NCBI GenBank assembly: GCA_015767355.1
Contig: JADWMH010000123.1
Span: forward strand, 1 to 6,347
Direction of reading: 5' to 3'
DNA length: 6,347 nucleotides
Origin: Gammaproteobacteria bacterium
GTDB taxonomy: Bacteria; Pseudomonadota; Gammaproteobacteria; Chromatiales; Chromatiaceae
Position numbers and translations under genes: made by a program. Under the pieces are notes generated by a model. The model was not told the origin of the DNA and ran no database searches. It was given only the letters and a program-made list of their open reading frames with translations. Shown here one piece after another: positions 1-6,257 of this stretch. Numbering within the stretch: position 1 is the stretch's first letter; the number at the start of each line of letters is the position of its first letter.

Positions 1-81
1 AAACTCACCCATGCATTCACCCTGTTCATCTCCCGCTGGTACACCGGCATGATGGCCGGAGAGAAAGGAGTCGCATCATGA
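1..81 (+). CDS. isp1: C-terminal end of Isp1-like cytochrome b subunit (partial)
   Basis: Frame 1 is open from the first base and ends at TGA (79-81), giving 26 residues that finish LFISRWYTGMMAGEKGVAS. The stop overlaps the ATG of the next gene by ATGA, which indicates translational coupling. So little of the protein is visible that it cannot be identified from its own sequence. The name rests on context: in hydrogenases of the hynS-isp1-isp2-hynL type, the gene just before isp2 encodes Isp1, a membrane cytochrome b related to DsrM and NarI that passes electrons between the hydrogenase and the quinone pool. A hydrophobic stretch followed by a short, partly basic tail would suit the cytoplasmic end of such a protein. 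The existence of the reading frame is fairly sure; its identity is inferred. Confidence 0.65.
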   Translation, partial: KLTHAFTLFISRWYTGMMAGEKGVAS

Positions 82-1340
82 GCAAGGCAACACTACAGCG
101 TGGTGTACAAATCCTCAAAGAGCAGATAGACGCGCCGACCGCAGCCTATTTCAGCAGCTGCGTACACTGCGGCATGTGCGCCGATGCCTGTCTCTTCTAC
201 ACCGAAACCGGCGATCCTGCCTATACGCCTATCAACAAGCTGGAGCCCATGCGCCGTTTGTGGGAACAGGAGTACACGCTGGTTGGCCGCATCAAAAAGC
301 TTATCGGCCTCTCCAAACCAGTCACCGACGAAGAGTTGGGAGAATGGAGCGACATGGTCTATCACGCCTGCTCCCTGTGCGGGCGCTGCAGCATGGTGTG
401 TCCGGTAGGCAACGATATCAGCTACATGATTCGCAAGATACGCGAAGGCATCTCCGCCGCCGGATATGCACCCGAAGGGCTGGTAGGCGCCACCACCAGG
501 GCTGTGGAGATCGGCAGCCCGATGGGCGTAAAGCTGCACGCCCTGAAAGCGCAGGCGCGCAACATCAAGGAGGATTCCGGGCTGGAGATTCCGTTCGACC
601 AGGAGGGCGTCGATTACCTCGTCATCCTCTCCTCCATGGAGGTGATCAACTTCCCGGAATATCTGGAAGCCATCGCCAGGATATTCAAGCAGGCAGGCAA
701 GAGCTGGACCGTCTCCTCCGAAGCTTTCGAGGCGACCAACTCCGGCATCCAGATCGGTGCTTCGGATATCGCCAGGGAGCTGGTCAGCCGGGTGGTGGAA
801 GCGGCCGAAAAGCTCAAGGTCAAAACAGTCGTCAGCCCTGAATGCGGTCACGCCTATACAGCCATTCGCTGGGACGGCCCGAATCTCATGGGACGGCGAT
901 TCTCCTTCAAGGTGAAACATATCATCGAGGTGCTGGATGAACTACGCGCTGATGGATTGTTGAAAGTCGAGGGTATCGAAGAGAGCTGTATGACATTCCA
1001 TGATCCCTGCCAACTGGTACGCAAGGGCGGAGTTATCGAACAGCCGCGCAACCTGTTGAAGATGATCGCCACCAATTTCGTCGAGATGGAAGATTCCGGA
1101 AAAATGAACTGGTGTTGCGGCGCCGGCGGCGGTGTCAGCGCCATCGAGGAGGCGGAAGAGATCAGGCTCAAGGCATTCAATCGCAAGAAATCACAGCTGG
1201 AGAAGTTGCATGTCGATACCCTGGTGACCGCCTGCGCCAACTGCCGCATCCAGCTGGAGGAAGGGCTGGAAGTGAACGAGATGGAGATCCCGGTCGTCGG
1301 CCTGACAGAGATGCTGGCCGATCACCTGGTCGAAGAGTAA
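78..1340 (+). CDS. isp2: Isp2, HdrD/DsrK-like iron-sulfur subunit of an Isp-type [NiFe] hydrogenase
   Basis: This 420-residue protein has two ferredoxin-type [4Fe-4S] motifs, CVHCGMCADAC (Cys 28, 31, 34, 38) and CSLCGRCSMVC (Cys 98, 101, 104, 108, followed by Pro). These are followed by a cysteine-rich CCG domain: HDPC (Cys311), WCCGAGGG (Cys346-347) and CANC (Cys386, 389). That spacing is typical of HdrD, GlpC and DsrK. The first CCG repeat of HdrD-type proteins is degenerate here. Its region (about 180-265) keeps only Cys256 in SPECGHAY, as I recall for DsrK-like proteins. No signal peptide or membrane segment is seen, so it should act in the cytoplasm, docked on Isp1. It probably moves electrons between the haems of Isp1 and a soluble thiol/disulfide or other partner; the partner is unknown. 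The start is backed by AAGGAG at 65-70, seven bases upstream, and by the ATGA overlap with the preceding gene. DsrK itself is the main alternative, but the hydrogenase large subunit gene 26 bases downstream favours Isp2. Confidence 0.88.
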   Translation: MSKATLQRGVQILKEQIDAPTAAYFSSCVHCGMCADACLFYTETGDPAYTPINKLEPMRRLWEQEYTLVGRIKKLIGLSKPVTDEELGEWSDMVYHACSLCGRCSMVCPVGNDISYMIRKIREGISAAGYAPEGLVGATTRAVEIGSPMGVKLHALKAQARNIKEDSGLEIPFDQEGVDYLVILSSMEVINFPEYLEAIARIFKQAGKSWTVSSEAFEATNSGIQIGASDIARELVSRVVEAAEKLKVKTVVSPECGHAYTAIRWDGPNLMGRRFSFKVKHIIEVLDELRADGLLKVEGIEESCMTFHDPCQLVRKGGVIEQPRNLLKMIATNFVEMEDSGKMNWCCGAGGGVSAIEEAEEIRLKAFNRKKSQLEKLHVDTLVTACANCRIQLEEGLEVNEMEIPVVGLTEMLADHLVEE

Positions 1341-1366
1341 TTAAACCCTAATCAGAGAGTGCGAGC

Positions 1367-3088
1367 ATGAGCGAACGCATTGTAGTAGATCCCATCACCC
1401 GTATCGAAGGACATCTGCGCATCGAGGCGCAAATGGAGGGCAACAGGATCGCCCGGGCCTATTCCTCGGGCACCATGGTGCGGGGTATCGAGCTGATTCT
1501 GAAAGGCAGGGACCCGAGAGATGCATGGGCCTTTGCCCAGCGCATTTGCGGTGTCTGCACCCTGGTGCATGGAATCGCCTCGGTGCGCTCGGTGGAGAAC
1601 GCTCTGAATTACCCGGTGCCGCCCAACGCACAGCTGATTCGCAACCTCATGATCGGCGCCCAGTATATCCACGATCATGTGATGCACTTCTATCATCTGC
1701 ATGCACTGGACTGGGTGGATGTGGTCTCGGCGCTGAGTGCGGACCCCGCCGCAACTTCAACCCTGGCGCAGTCCATCAGCAGTTATCCCAAATCCTCTCC
1801 CGGCTACTTCTCCGATATGCAGAAAAAGCTCAAGAAGTTTGTAGAGGGTGGGCAACTGGGCATTTTCGCCAAAGCCTACTGGGGACATCCTGCCTACAAA
1901 TTACCGCCTGAAGCCAACCTCATGGCTGTCTCCCATTACCTGGAGGCGCTGGCCTGGCAACGCGATGCAGCCAAACTGCATACCATCTTCGGCGGCAAGA
2001 ATCCGCATCCCAACTTCGTGGTTGGCGGTGTAGCCAGTCCCATCGACCTGGATTCCGACTCTGCTATCAATGCCAAGAAACTGGCCCAGGTGCAGGAGCT
2101 TATCAAGCAGATGAAGGTCTTTGTAGATCAGGTCTATGTGCCTGACACCCTGGCAATCGCAGGATTTTACAAGGATTGGGCATCCAGAGGCGAAGGATTG
2201 GGGAATTTCCTCACCTTTGGAGACTTCCCGGAACACGGCATGGATGATCCTTCCAGTTTCCTGATTCCACCCGGGGCTATCCTCAACCGGGATTTGAGCA
2301 CCATCCATGAAGTGGATATGAATGCGCAGGATCAGATCCAGGAGTTCGTGGCCCACTCCTATTATGACTACAGCGGAGGCAAGGAGGCCGGTCTGCATCC
2401 CTATGATGGAGAGACCAATTTAAACTACACAGGTCCCAAGCCTCCCTACGATCAGCTGGATGTGGAGCAATCATATTCCTGGCTGAAGTCTCCGCGCTGG
2501 AAAGGCCACGCCATGGAGGTGGGGCCGCTCGCCCGGGTGCTGATGCTATATGCCACGGGTCATGAACAAACTAAAGAGCTGGTGGATATGACCCTGAAAA
2601 CCCTGGATGTTCCTGTCGATGCGCTGTTTTCCACTCTGGGCCGCACGGCTGCACGCACCCTGGAGACCAAGATCGTTGCCGATAACATGCAAAACTGGTA
2701 TGACAACCTGGTGGCCAATATTCGCGCCGGCGACACAAAAACATTCAACGAAACCCTGTGGGAGCCATCCTCATGGCCCTCCGTTGCCCGGGGTGTTGGC
2801 TATATGGAAGCGCCCAGAGGCGCACTGGCCCACTACATAGTGATCAAGGATCAGAAAATCGACAACTACCAGGCAGTGGTTCCCAGCACCTGGAATGCGG
2901 GGCCGAGAGACCCCTCCGGACAGCCTGGCGCTTATGAAGCAGCGCTCGAAGACAACCATGAAATGTACGATCCGGCACAGCCGGTCGAGATCTTGCGCAC
3001 CATCCACAGCTTCGATCCCTGCATCGCCTGCGCGGTGCATGTGACGGATCCTGATGGTGAAGAGCTGGTCAAAGTCAAAATCAAGTAA
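1367..3088 (+). CDS. hynL: [NiFe] hydrogenase large (catalytic) subunit, Isp-associated group 1
   Basis: This 573-residue protein carries the Ni-Fe(CN)2CO active site that splits or forms H2. The N-terminal motif RICGVC gives Cys61 and Cys64, with His68 nearby. The C-terminal motif DPCIACAVH gives Cys552 and Cys555. These four cysteines hold the nickel. The 15 residues after His558 should be removed by a HupD/HynD-type endopeptidase once nickel is inserted. Active-site surroundings known from E. coli Hyd-1 (HyaB) are all present: Glu14 in TRIEGH (proton-transfer Glu28 in HyaB), Asp103, Pro483-Arg484 in EAPRGAL (Arg509 in HyaB) and Asp550. The protein is similar to HyaB along its whole length, and nothing looks truncated or inactivated. 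It has no signal peptide: large subunits cross the membrane with the Tat signal of the small subunit, whose gene is not in the window. An SD-like AGAGAG at 1354-1359 precedes the ATG. The neighbour isp2 points to the group 1e (Isp) class rather than to Hyd-1. Confidence 0.96.
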   Translation: MSERIVVDPITRIEGHLRIEAQMEGNRIARAYSSGTMVRGIELILKGRDPRDAWAFAQRICGVCTLVHGIASVRSVENALNYPVPPNAQLIRNLMIGAQYIHDHVMHFYHLHALDWVDVVSALSADPAATSTLAQSISSYPKSSPGYFSDMQKKLKKFVEGGQLGIFAKAYWGHPAYKLPPEANLMAVSHYLEALAWQRDAAKLHTIFGGKNPHPNFVVGGVASPIDLDSDSAINAKKLAQVQELIKQMKVFVDQVYVPDTLAIAGFYKDWASRGEGLGNFLTFGDFPEHGMDDPSSFLIPPGAILNRDLSTIHEVDMNAQDQIQEFVAHSYYDYSGGKEAGLHPYDGETNLNYTGPKPPYDQLDVEQSYSWLKSPRWKGHAMEVGPLARVLMLYATGHEQTKELVDMTLKTLDVPVDALFSTLGRTAARTLETKIVADNMQNWYDNLVANIRAGDTKTFNETLWEPSSWPSVARGVGYMEAPRGALAHYIVIKDQKIDNYQAVVPSTWNAGPRDPSGQPGAYEAALEDNHEMYDPAQPVEILRTIHSFDPCIACAVHVTDPDGEELVKVKIK

Positions 3089-3094
3089 GAGGAG
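3089..3094 (+). promoter_or_regulatory. Shine-Dalgarno site supporting a GTG start
   Basis: GAGGAG begins immediately after the hynL stop codon and lies five bases before GTG (3100-3102). It is the best ribosome-binding site available to the small gene that follows. It is the main reason to place that gene's start here, upstream of the repeat element, rather than at an internal codon within or after the repeat. Confidence 0.6.
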
Positions 3095-3099
3095 CTATC

Positions 3100-3492
3100 G
3101 TGCGACGTCCATCATCTAGAATCGTTGAGTGGCCAACATCTTTACAAGTGAGCCAAATATTAATAATGACTCTCGCCAAGACGCCAAGGCCGCAAAGATT
3201 TTCCTTGGCGAGCTTTGCGCCTTTGCGAGAGAAGATAATCTCTTTCTCATGTCTCGTCTGTCTGAGACATGGTCTCGCTAGACTTATTCTTTCCACCACA
3301 CTGCTGACAGCAGCCCCTGCGGCATGGGCGCATCCTGCACTCTTTGATGGCGGCCTGCTGGCCAACCTGACGCACCTGTTCTCACAGCCGGATCATCTGC
3401 TGTTACTGGCGGGGATTGGTGTGGCCGCCGGGATAGCCATGTATATCAGGAATAAGAGCAGCTTGAGGGGAGGTGATGATGACAATCACTAA
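3100..3492 (+). CDS. Small signal-peptide/membrane protein, HupE/UreJ-like fragment, with repeat-derived N-terminus
   Basis: The frame encodes 130 residues. Residues about 59-77 form a signal peptide (ARLILSTTLLTAAPAAWA, cleavage likely before His78). The mature part begins HPALFDGGLLANLTHLFSQPDHL and has one hydrophobic segment at about 97-117, ending in a basic then acidic tail (GGDDDNH). The His-Pro mature start and the PDHLLLL segment recall HupE/UreJ proteins, which are proposed nickel or metal transporters, but those are about 200 residues with several membrane spans. At most this is a small relative, and its function is unknown. Residues about 7-44 are the translation of a palindromic repeat element, so the native protein probably lacked them. 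The GTG start has a strong SD in the hynL tail. Met23 (3166) is inside the repeat, and there is no in-frame ATG or GTG between it and the signal peptide. The gene follows hynL after 11 bases and overlaps the next gene, so it looks co-transcribed with the hydrogenase. Confidence 0.6.
   Translation: MRRPSSRIVEWPTSLQVSQILIMTLAKTPRPQRFSLASFAPLREKIISFSCLVCLRHGLARLILSTTLLTAAPAAWAHPALFDGGLLANLTHLFSQPDHLLLLAGIGVAAGIAMYIRNKSSLRGGDDDNH
3120..3231 (+). repeat. Palindromic interspersed repeat element, copy A
   Basis: This copy matches a second one at 6258-6347 in the same orientation. Bases 3125-3147 are identical to 6263-6285, and 3165-3184 to 6302-6321; the short spacer between the blocks is diverged and has a one-base length difference. 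The 3' half is a nested palindrome. CTCTCGC (3170-3176) pairs with GCGAGAG (3225-3231). CGCCAAGG (3182-3189) pairs perfectly with CCTTGGCG (3203-3210). CGCAAAG (3191-3197) can alternatively pair with CTTTGCG (3213-3219). No open reading frame large enough for a transposase is present and no clear target-site duplication is visible, so it is a non-autonomous, REP- or MITE-like element. Repeats built from similar 'CGCAAAGGCGCAAAG' words are common in environmental bacteria, from memory. Its exact ends are uncertain by several bases. Confidence 0.85.
3248..3271 (+). repeat. Perfect 8-bp inverted repeat after repeat copy A
   Basis: CATGTCTC (3248-3255) and GAGACATG (3264-3271) are exact inverted copies around an 8-base loop. 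A competing smaller palindrome, GAGAC-ATG-GTCTC, occupies 3264-3276. The hairpin sits between the palindromic element and the signal-peptide codons of the small gene. It may be the outer edge of the inserted element or an independent mRNA structure. It has no T-run, so it is not a classical terminator. Confidence 0.45.
3467..3473 (+). promoter_or_regulatory. Shine-Dalgarno site choosing the ATG at 3479
   Basis: GGGGAGG, continuing as GTGATG, closely matches the anti-SD complement. Three in-frame start codons follow in a row: GTG 3473, ATG 3476 and ATG 3479. Only the last leaves a normal spacing of five bases, so it is the preferred start of the 151-residue protein. Confidence 0.55.
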
Positions 3493-3934
3493 TGATACTG
3501 AATTCAGGCAGGCGCTGAAAAAACTGGATTTGAAGCAGCTGCGTGAGATAGGCGCTGGTTTTGTCGGGAGTGTGCTGCATTTGAATAAGGATCAACGCGT
3601 GATGCATGCAGTCGATGTTGCAAGGAACAGTGATGCTTCTGATGATGAGTTGCTTGCGGCATACAAGGCAGCCAGGGTGGCAACGGTTGACAGCCGCACC
3701 CGCTGCGGCGCCGATTGCAACTGGGAGGAGCAGGCGGCGCATTTCGTGGCGCGCGCATCAGCCGCCATGGTAGCGCCGGAAGGAGTGTGCAAAGCAGCCG
3801 ATCCTCCCTGGCAGGTGGTGATGAGCTGTCGTATGGCGCAAAATTGTGCACTAATTGCCGCGGACGATGACTCAAGCAATAACGAGAGTGAAAATCAGTA
3901 CCGCATCATGAATGATTATTTGGCTTCGCAGTAA
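3479..3934 (+). CDS. Conserved-looking hypothetical cysteine-containing protein downstream of the hydrogenase
   Basis: I do not recognise this 151-residue protein. It is soluble, with no signal peptide or membrane segment, and its residue pattern suggests mostly alpha helices. It has five cysteines: Cys76 and Cys80 in RCGADC, Cys104, and Cys117 and Cys123 in SCRMAQNC. There are histidines at 34, 43 and 88. All the cysteines lie in the C-terminal half around NWEEQAAHFVARA and PPWQVVMSC, which could form a metal- or disulfide-holding unit, but no known motif fits. A low-complexity acidic stretch (DDDSSNNESEN, about 129-139) precedes the last helix. Its start overlaps the end of the preceding small gene by 14 bases, and it is the last gene before a 253-base gap, so it is probably the final gene of the hydrogenase operon. 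A role in hydrogenase assembly, electron transfer or regulation is possible only by association. Confidence 0.75.
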   Translation: MTITNDTEFRQALKKLDLKQLREIGAGFVGSVLHLNKDQRVMHAVDVARNSDASDDELLAAYKAARVATVDSRTRCGADCNWEEQAAHFVARASAAMVAPEGVCKAADPPWQVVMSCRMAQNCALIAADDDSSNNESENQYRIMNDYLASQ

Positions 3935-4187
3935 GTCATGTCGATTATGTCGTAATTTCTACCGCCAACAACCCTACAGGCGAACCGCATCGTTCGCAGA
4001 CTGCAGTTGGTAGTTTGCAGAAATACATGTCGTATTGCTGCCAACTGCATACTGATGACTGCAAACTCTTTTCTCCTTCGTGATGAGTATCTTTCTACAT
4101 TTAGAATTGCTGGTTTTTTCATTCTGAGCTGTTCATCACTACTTCTACACTGTAAAATCAAAAAAATATGTTCGTGGAAAATTGTTG
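3935..4187 (+). other. Intergenic region before dapA
   Basis: This 253-base stretch separates the hydrogenase-linked genes from dapA and is more AT-rich than its surroundings. It holds the interleaved inverted repeats at 4002-4067. A TAAAAT at 4153-4158 resembles a sigma-70 -10 box, but the best -35 candidate at 17 bp spacing (TGTTCA, 4130-4135) is poor, so a dapA promoter here is plausible but not demonstrated. No GC-rich hairpin with a T-run was found after the stop at 3934, so no intrinsic terminator can be marked. Reading frames crossing the region lack coding character. Confidence 0.5.
4002..4067 (+). repeat. Two interleaved 9-bp inverted repeats
   Basis: TGCAGTTGG (4002-4010) is the exact reverse complement of CCAACTGCA (4041-4049). 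AGTTTGCAG (4012-4020) is the exact reverse complement of CTGCAAACT (4059-4067). The arms occur in the order a, b, a', b', so both pairs cannot form one simple stem-loop. The arrangement fits either a pseudoknot-like transcript or a degenerate copy of an intergenic repeat built from CTGCAAACTGC-type words. It is far enough upstream of dapA (about 120 bases) to lie in leader or promoter DNA. Confidence 0.55.
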
Positions 4188-5075
4188 ATGATTTCTGGAA
4201 GTATTGTTGCACTCGTCACGCCCATGCAGGAGGATGGCAGTGTTGATTATGAGACGCTGCATCGACTGGTTGAGTGGCATGTGGAGGAGGGAACAGATGC
4301 AATTGTCTCTGTTGGCACCACCGGCGAGTCTGCTACCCTTGGACAGGAGGAGCATTGCCAGGTTATCCGCCGCACCATCGAGTTTGTTAATAAGCGTATT
4401 CCTGTGATTGCGGGGACCGGGGCTAATGCAACCAGCGAGGCGGTTCACCTGACAATGCGCGCTGCAGAGATGGGAGCCGATGCCTGCCTGCTGGTCACTC
4501 CTTATTACAACAAGCCGACCCAGGAAGGTCTTTATCGTCACTACATGACCATCGCTGATGCCGTCGATATAGATCAGATGCTGTATAACGTCCCTGGACG
4601 CACTGCTGTTAATATGTCAATTGAAACCTCAGTCCGTCTTTCGCAACATGAGAATATTGTTGCTTTGAAAGAGGCGGCCGATGACAGTGCTGATCGAGTT
4701 GCGCCCTTGCGGCGTCTCTGTGGTGATGATTTCGCTCTCTATAGCGGTAACGATGACAGCGCCAGAGAGTTCGTGCTCAATGGCGGCAATGGCGTTATCT
4801 CCGTGACTTCAAATGTGGCGCCGAAATTGATGCATCAAATGATGGTGGCAGCCACTGCAGGAGACCATGAGGGCGCTGCCAGACTTGATCAACCTCTTCA
4901 ACTCCTGCACGAACGTCTGTTTGTTCAAAGCAGTCCCATCCCTGTTAAGTGGGTGCTACAGCAGATGGGGCGTATAGGAAACGGCATACGCCTGCCCCTG
5001 ACATGGCTGGATGCGGAGTTTCACGAAACTGTCCGTGAAGCCATGCAACAGGCAGGTGTCATTCAAAATTCATGA
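4188..5075 (+). CDS. dapA: 4-hydroxy-tetrahydrodipicolinate synthase
   Basis: DapA condenses pyruvate with aspartate semialdehyde in the cytoplasm, the first committed step toward diaminopimelate (for peptidoglycan) and lysine. The 295-residue protein aligns with E. coli DapA without visible gaps in the catalytic core, and the numbering coincides. Schiff-base Lys161 is in VALKEA, the catalytic triad is Thr44, Tyr107 and Tyr133, and Arg138 is in YNVPGRT. The GTTGES and TPYYNKPTQEGLY signatures are present, and the fold is a TIM barrel that normally forms tetramers. Of the lysine feedback site of the E. coli enzyme, Ser48, Ala49, His56, Asn80, Glu84 and Tyr106 are kept, while His53 is Gln. ATG 4188 was chosen because it gives the usual MISGSIVALVTP start; two TTG codons lie just upstream. 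The SD is weak (GGA, 4176-4178). The stop overlaps bamC by ATGA. Codon use appears more T-rich at third positions than in the hydrogenase genes. Confidence 0.97.
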   Translation: MISGSIVALVTPMQEDGSVDYETLHRLVEWHVEEGTDAIVSVGTTGESATLGQEEHCQVIRRTIEFVNKRIPVIAGTGANATSEAVHLTMRAAEMGADACLLVTPYYNKPTQEGLYRHYMTIADAVDIDQMLYNVPGRTAVNMSIETSVRLSQHENIVALKEAADDSADRVAPLRRLCGDDFALYSGNDDSAREFVLNGGNGVISVTSNVAPKLMHQMMVAATAGDHEGAARLDQPLQLLHERLFVQSSPIPVKWVLQQMGRIGNGIRLPLTWLDAEFHETVREAMQQAGVIQNS

Positions 5076-6244
5076 ATCAATCGGTGATTATGATGAAAAT
5101 AAATTCAATCCATATAGTCGTTGCCGGCATGCTTGTTTTCGGACTCTCTGCCTGTGAGTCGATGAATGTAGGTAACGTCCTGCCGGACAAAAAGGTTGAT
5201 TATAAAAAATCGCGCCAGGCGAGTGGGAACCTGGAGATTCCTCCAGATCTTACCAGCGATACCATGGCGGAGGGTGGTGTCGACTTTGGCGGGACGAGCC
5301 CTGCAGTGACGACCTATTCGGCCTACAAGTCAGGCAAAAGAAAGGCCAGAAGTGGTGGTGGACGGGATGTTCTGCCGCTGAATCCAAAAATCGAGATGCA
5401 AAACGATGGAGACAAGCACTGGCTGGTCATTCAGGGAACGCCAAATGCTGTGTGGGGCAAGACCATCGATTTTTGGCAGGAGATGGGGATAGTTCTGGTT
5501 GAGCAGGACCCGACAGCAGGTGTAATGCGCACTGACTGGATAGAGAACAGGGCCGATATCAAGTCTGATTTCGTGACTAATTTTGTACGCAAGACGCTCA
5601 ACAGCCTCTATTCGTCCGGAACCCGTGATCAGTTCCGTATAAGGCTGGAGCGCGGCTCATCGGGCAGGACCGAACTCTATTTGACGCATTCTCAAATGGT
5701 TGAAAAACTGGTTGGCGAGTGGGGCTCCAATGAAGTTGAAGCGGATCGTGCGGTATGGACGCAGGGCAAGCCCGATCATGAACTTGAGGCCATAATGCTG
5801 AACAAGATCATGGCCTATATGGGCGCATCCGATCAGCGCAGTCGTCAGGTTTCATCGGCCTCTTCCAGCGGCAAACCTCTCTCTCAGCTGACCACATCAG
5901 GCAGTCCCAGGTTGCAGGTGTACAGCGATTTCCCGCGTACCTGGAGGCTGGTTGGCATCGCCATGAACCGTGTTGGATTTACGGTTGAGGACCGAAATCG
6001 CTCCAACGGTGCTTACTATGTTCGCTACAATGACCCGGACGGGGAGCAGTCAAAAGAGGGAATGCTGTCAAAGATGGCATTCTGGAAAAAGGATGACAAG
6101 GATGTGGCTCAGCGCTATGTGATCCAGGTGCAGCAGGTCAGCTCCTCTGAATCTTCCGTAACAATTATGAATGAGGATGGTTCTCCGGCAGACGCCTCGA
6201 CTTCAGGGCGTATGCTCTCATTGATCCATAGCCAGTTGCGTTGA
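5072..6244 (+). CDS. bamC: Outer membrane protein assembly factor BamC (NlpB) lipoprotein
   Basis: BamC is a lipoprotein of the BAM complex, which folds beta-barrel proteins into the outer membrane. The signal peptide ends in the lipobox LSAC with Cys28 as the lipidated residue. A low-complexity N-terminal stretch (about 29-110), which in E. coli binds BamD, includes NLEIPPDLTSDT. Two helix-grip domains follow: about 115-250 (HWLVIQGTPNAVW, VMRTDW, FRIRLERG) and about 279-390 (RLQVYSDFPRTWRLVGIAMNRVGFTVEDRNRS). They are joined by a Ser-rich linker (251-278). At 390 residues it is somewhat longer than E. coli BamC (344). ATG 5072 overlaps the dapA stop as ATGA. ATG 5090 or 5093 would also work and gives a more typical signal peptide (MKINSIHIVV) with GGTGA at 5083-5087 as SD, so the first seven residues are uncertain. 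The dapA-bamC pairing matches E. coli, where the genes are also adjacent. Confidence 0.93.
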   Translation: MNQSVIMMKINSIHIVVAGMLVFGLSACESMNVGNVLPDKKVDYKKSRQASGNLEIPPDLTSDTMAEGGVDFGGTSPAVTTYSAYKSGKRKARSGGGRDVLPLNPKIEMQNDGDKHWLVIQGTPNAVWGKTIDFWQEMGIVLVEQDPTAGVMRTDWIENRADIKSDFVTNFVRKTLNSLYSSGTRDQFRIRLERGSSGRTELYLTHSQMVEKLVGEWGSNEVEADRAVWTQGKPDHELEAIMLNKIMAYMGASDQRSRQVSSASSSGKPLSQLTTSGSPRLQVYSDFPRTWRLVGIAMNRVGFTVEDRNRSNGAYYVRYNDPDGEQSKEGMLSKMAFWKKDDKDVAQRYVIQVQQVSSSESSVTIMNEDGSPADASTSGRMLSLIHSQLR

Positions 6245-6257
6245 CTTCAAAATTTGT

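Noticed and set aside
93..920. Long open frame (275 codons) on the - strand opposite isp2
   Set aside because: It lies wholly antisense to a gene with clear iron-sulfur motifs, and its translation has no recognisable domain. High GC at codon positions leaves such antisense frames open by chance.
78..1340. Identification as DsrK, GlpC or a lactate/glycolate oxidase iron-sulfur subunit
   Set aside because: The motif set is shared among these families, but the gene sits directly between an isp1-like end and a [NiFe] hydrogenase large subunit, and no dsr, glp or lut gene is adjacent.
3170..3231. Intrinsic transcription terminator after hynL
   Set aside because: The palindrome is strong, but it is not followed by a T-run, lies inside an open frame, and belongs to a repeat family. 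It may affect mRNA, but a rho-independent terminator call is not supported.
3081..3365. Minus-strand frame of 94 codons covering the repeat element
   Set aside because: Its middle (SRKGAK... and following residues) is just the reverse translation of the palindromic repeat, and the rest is antisense to the signal-peptide region. Peptides like this appear as spurious annotations wherever such repeats occur.
4130..4158. Sigma-70 promoter for dapA (TGTTCA / TAAAAT)
   Set aside because: The -10 is good but the -35 matches only three of six consensus bases. In AT-rich DNA this is expected by chance, so it is mentioned only within the intergenic entry.
4158..4541. Minus-strand frame opposite the start of dapA
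   Set aside because: It is antisense to well-conserved DapA residues, with no RBS or domain support.
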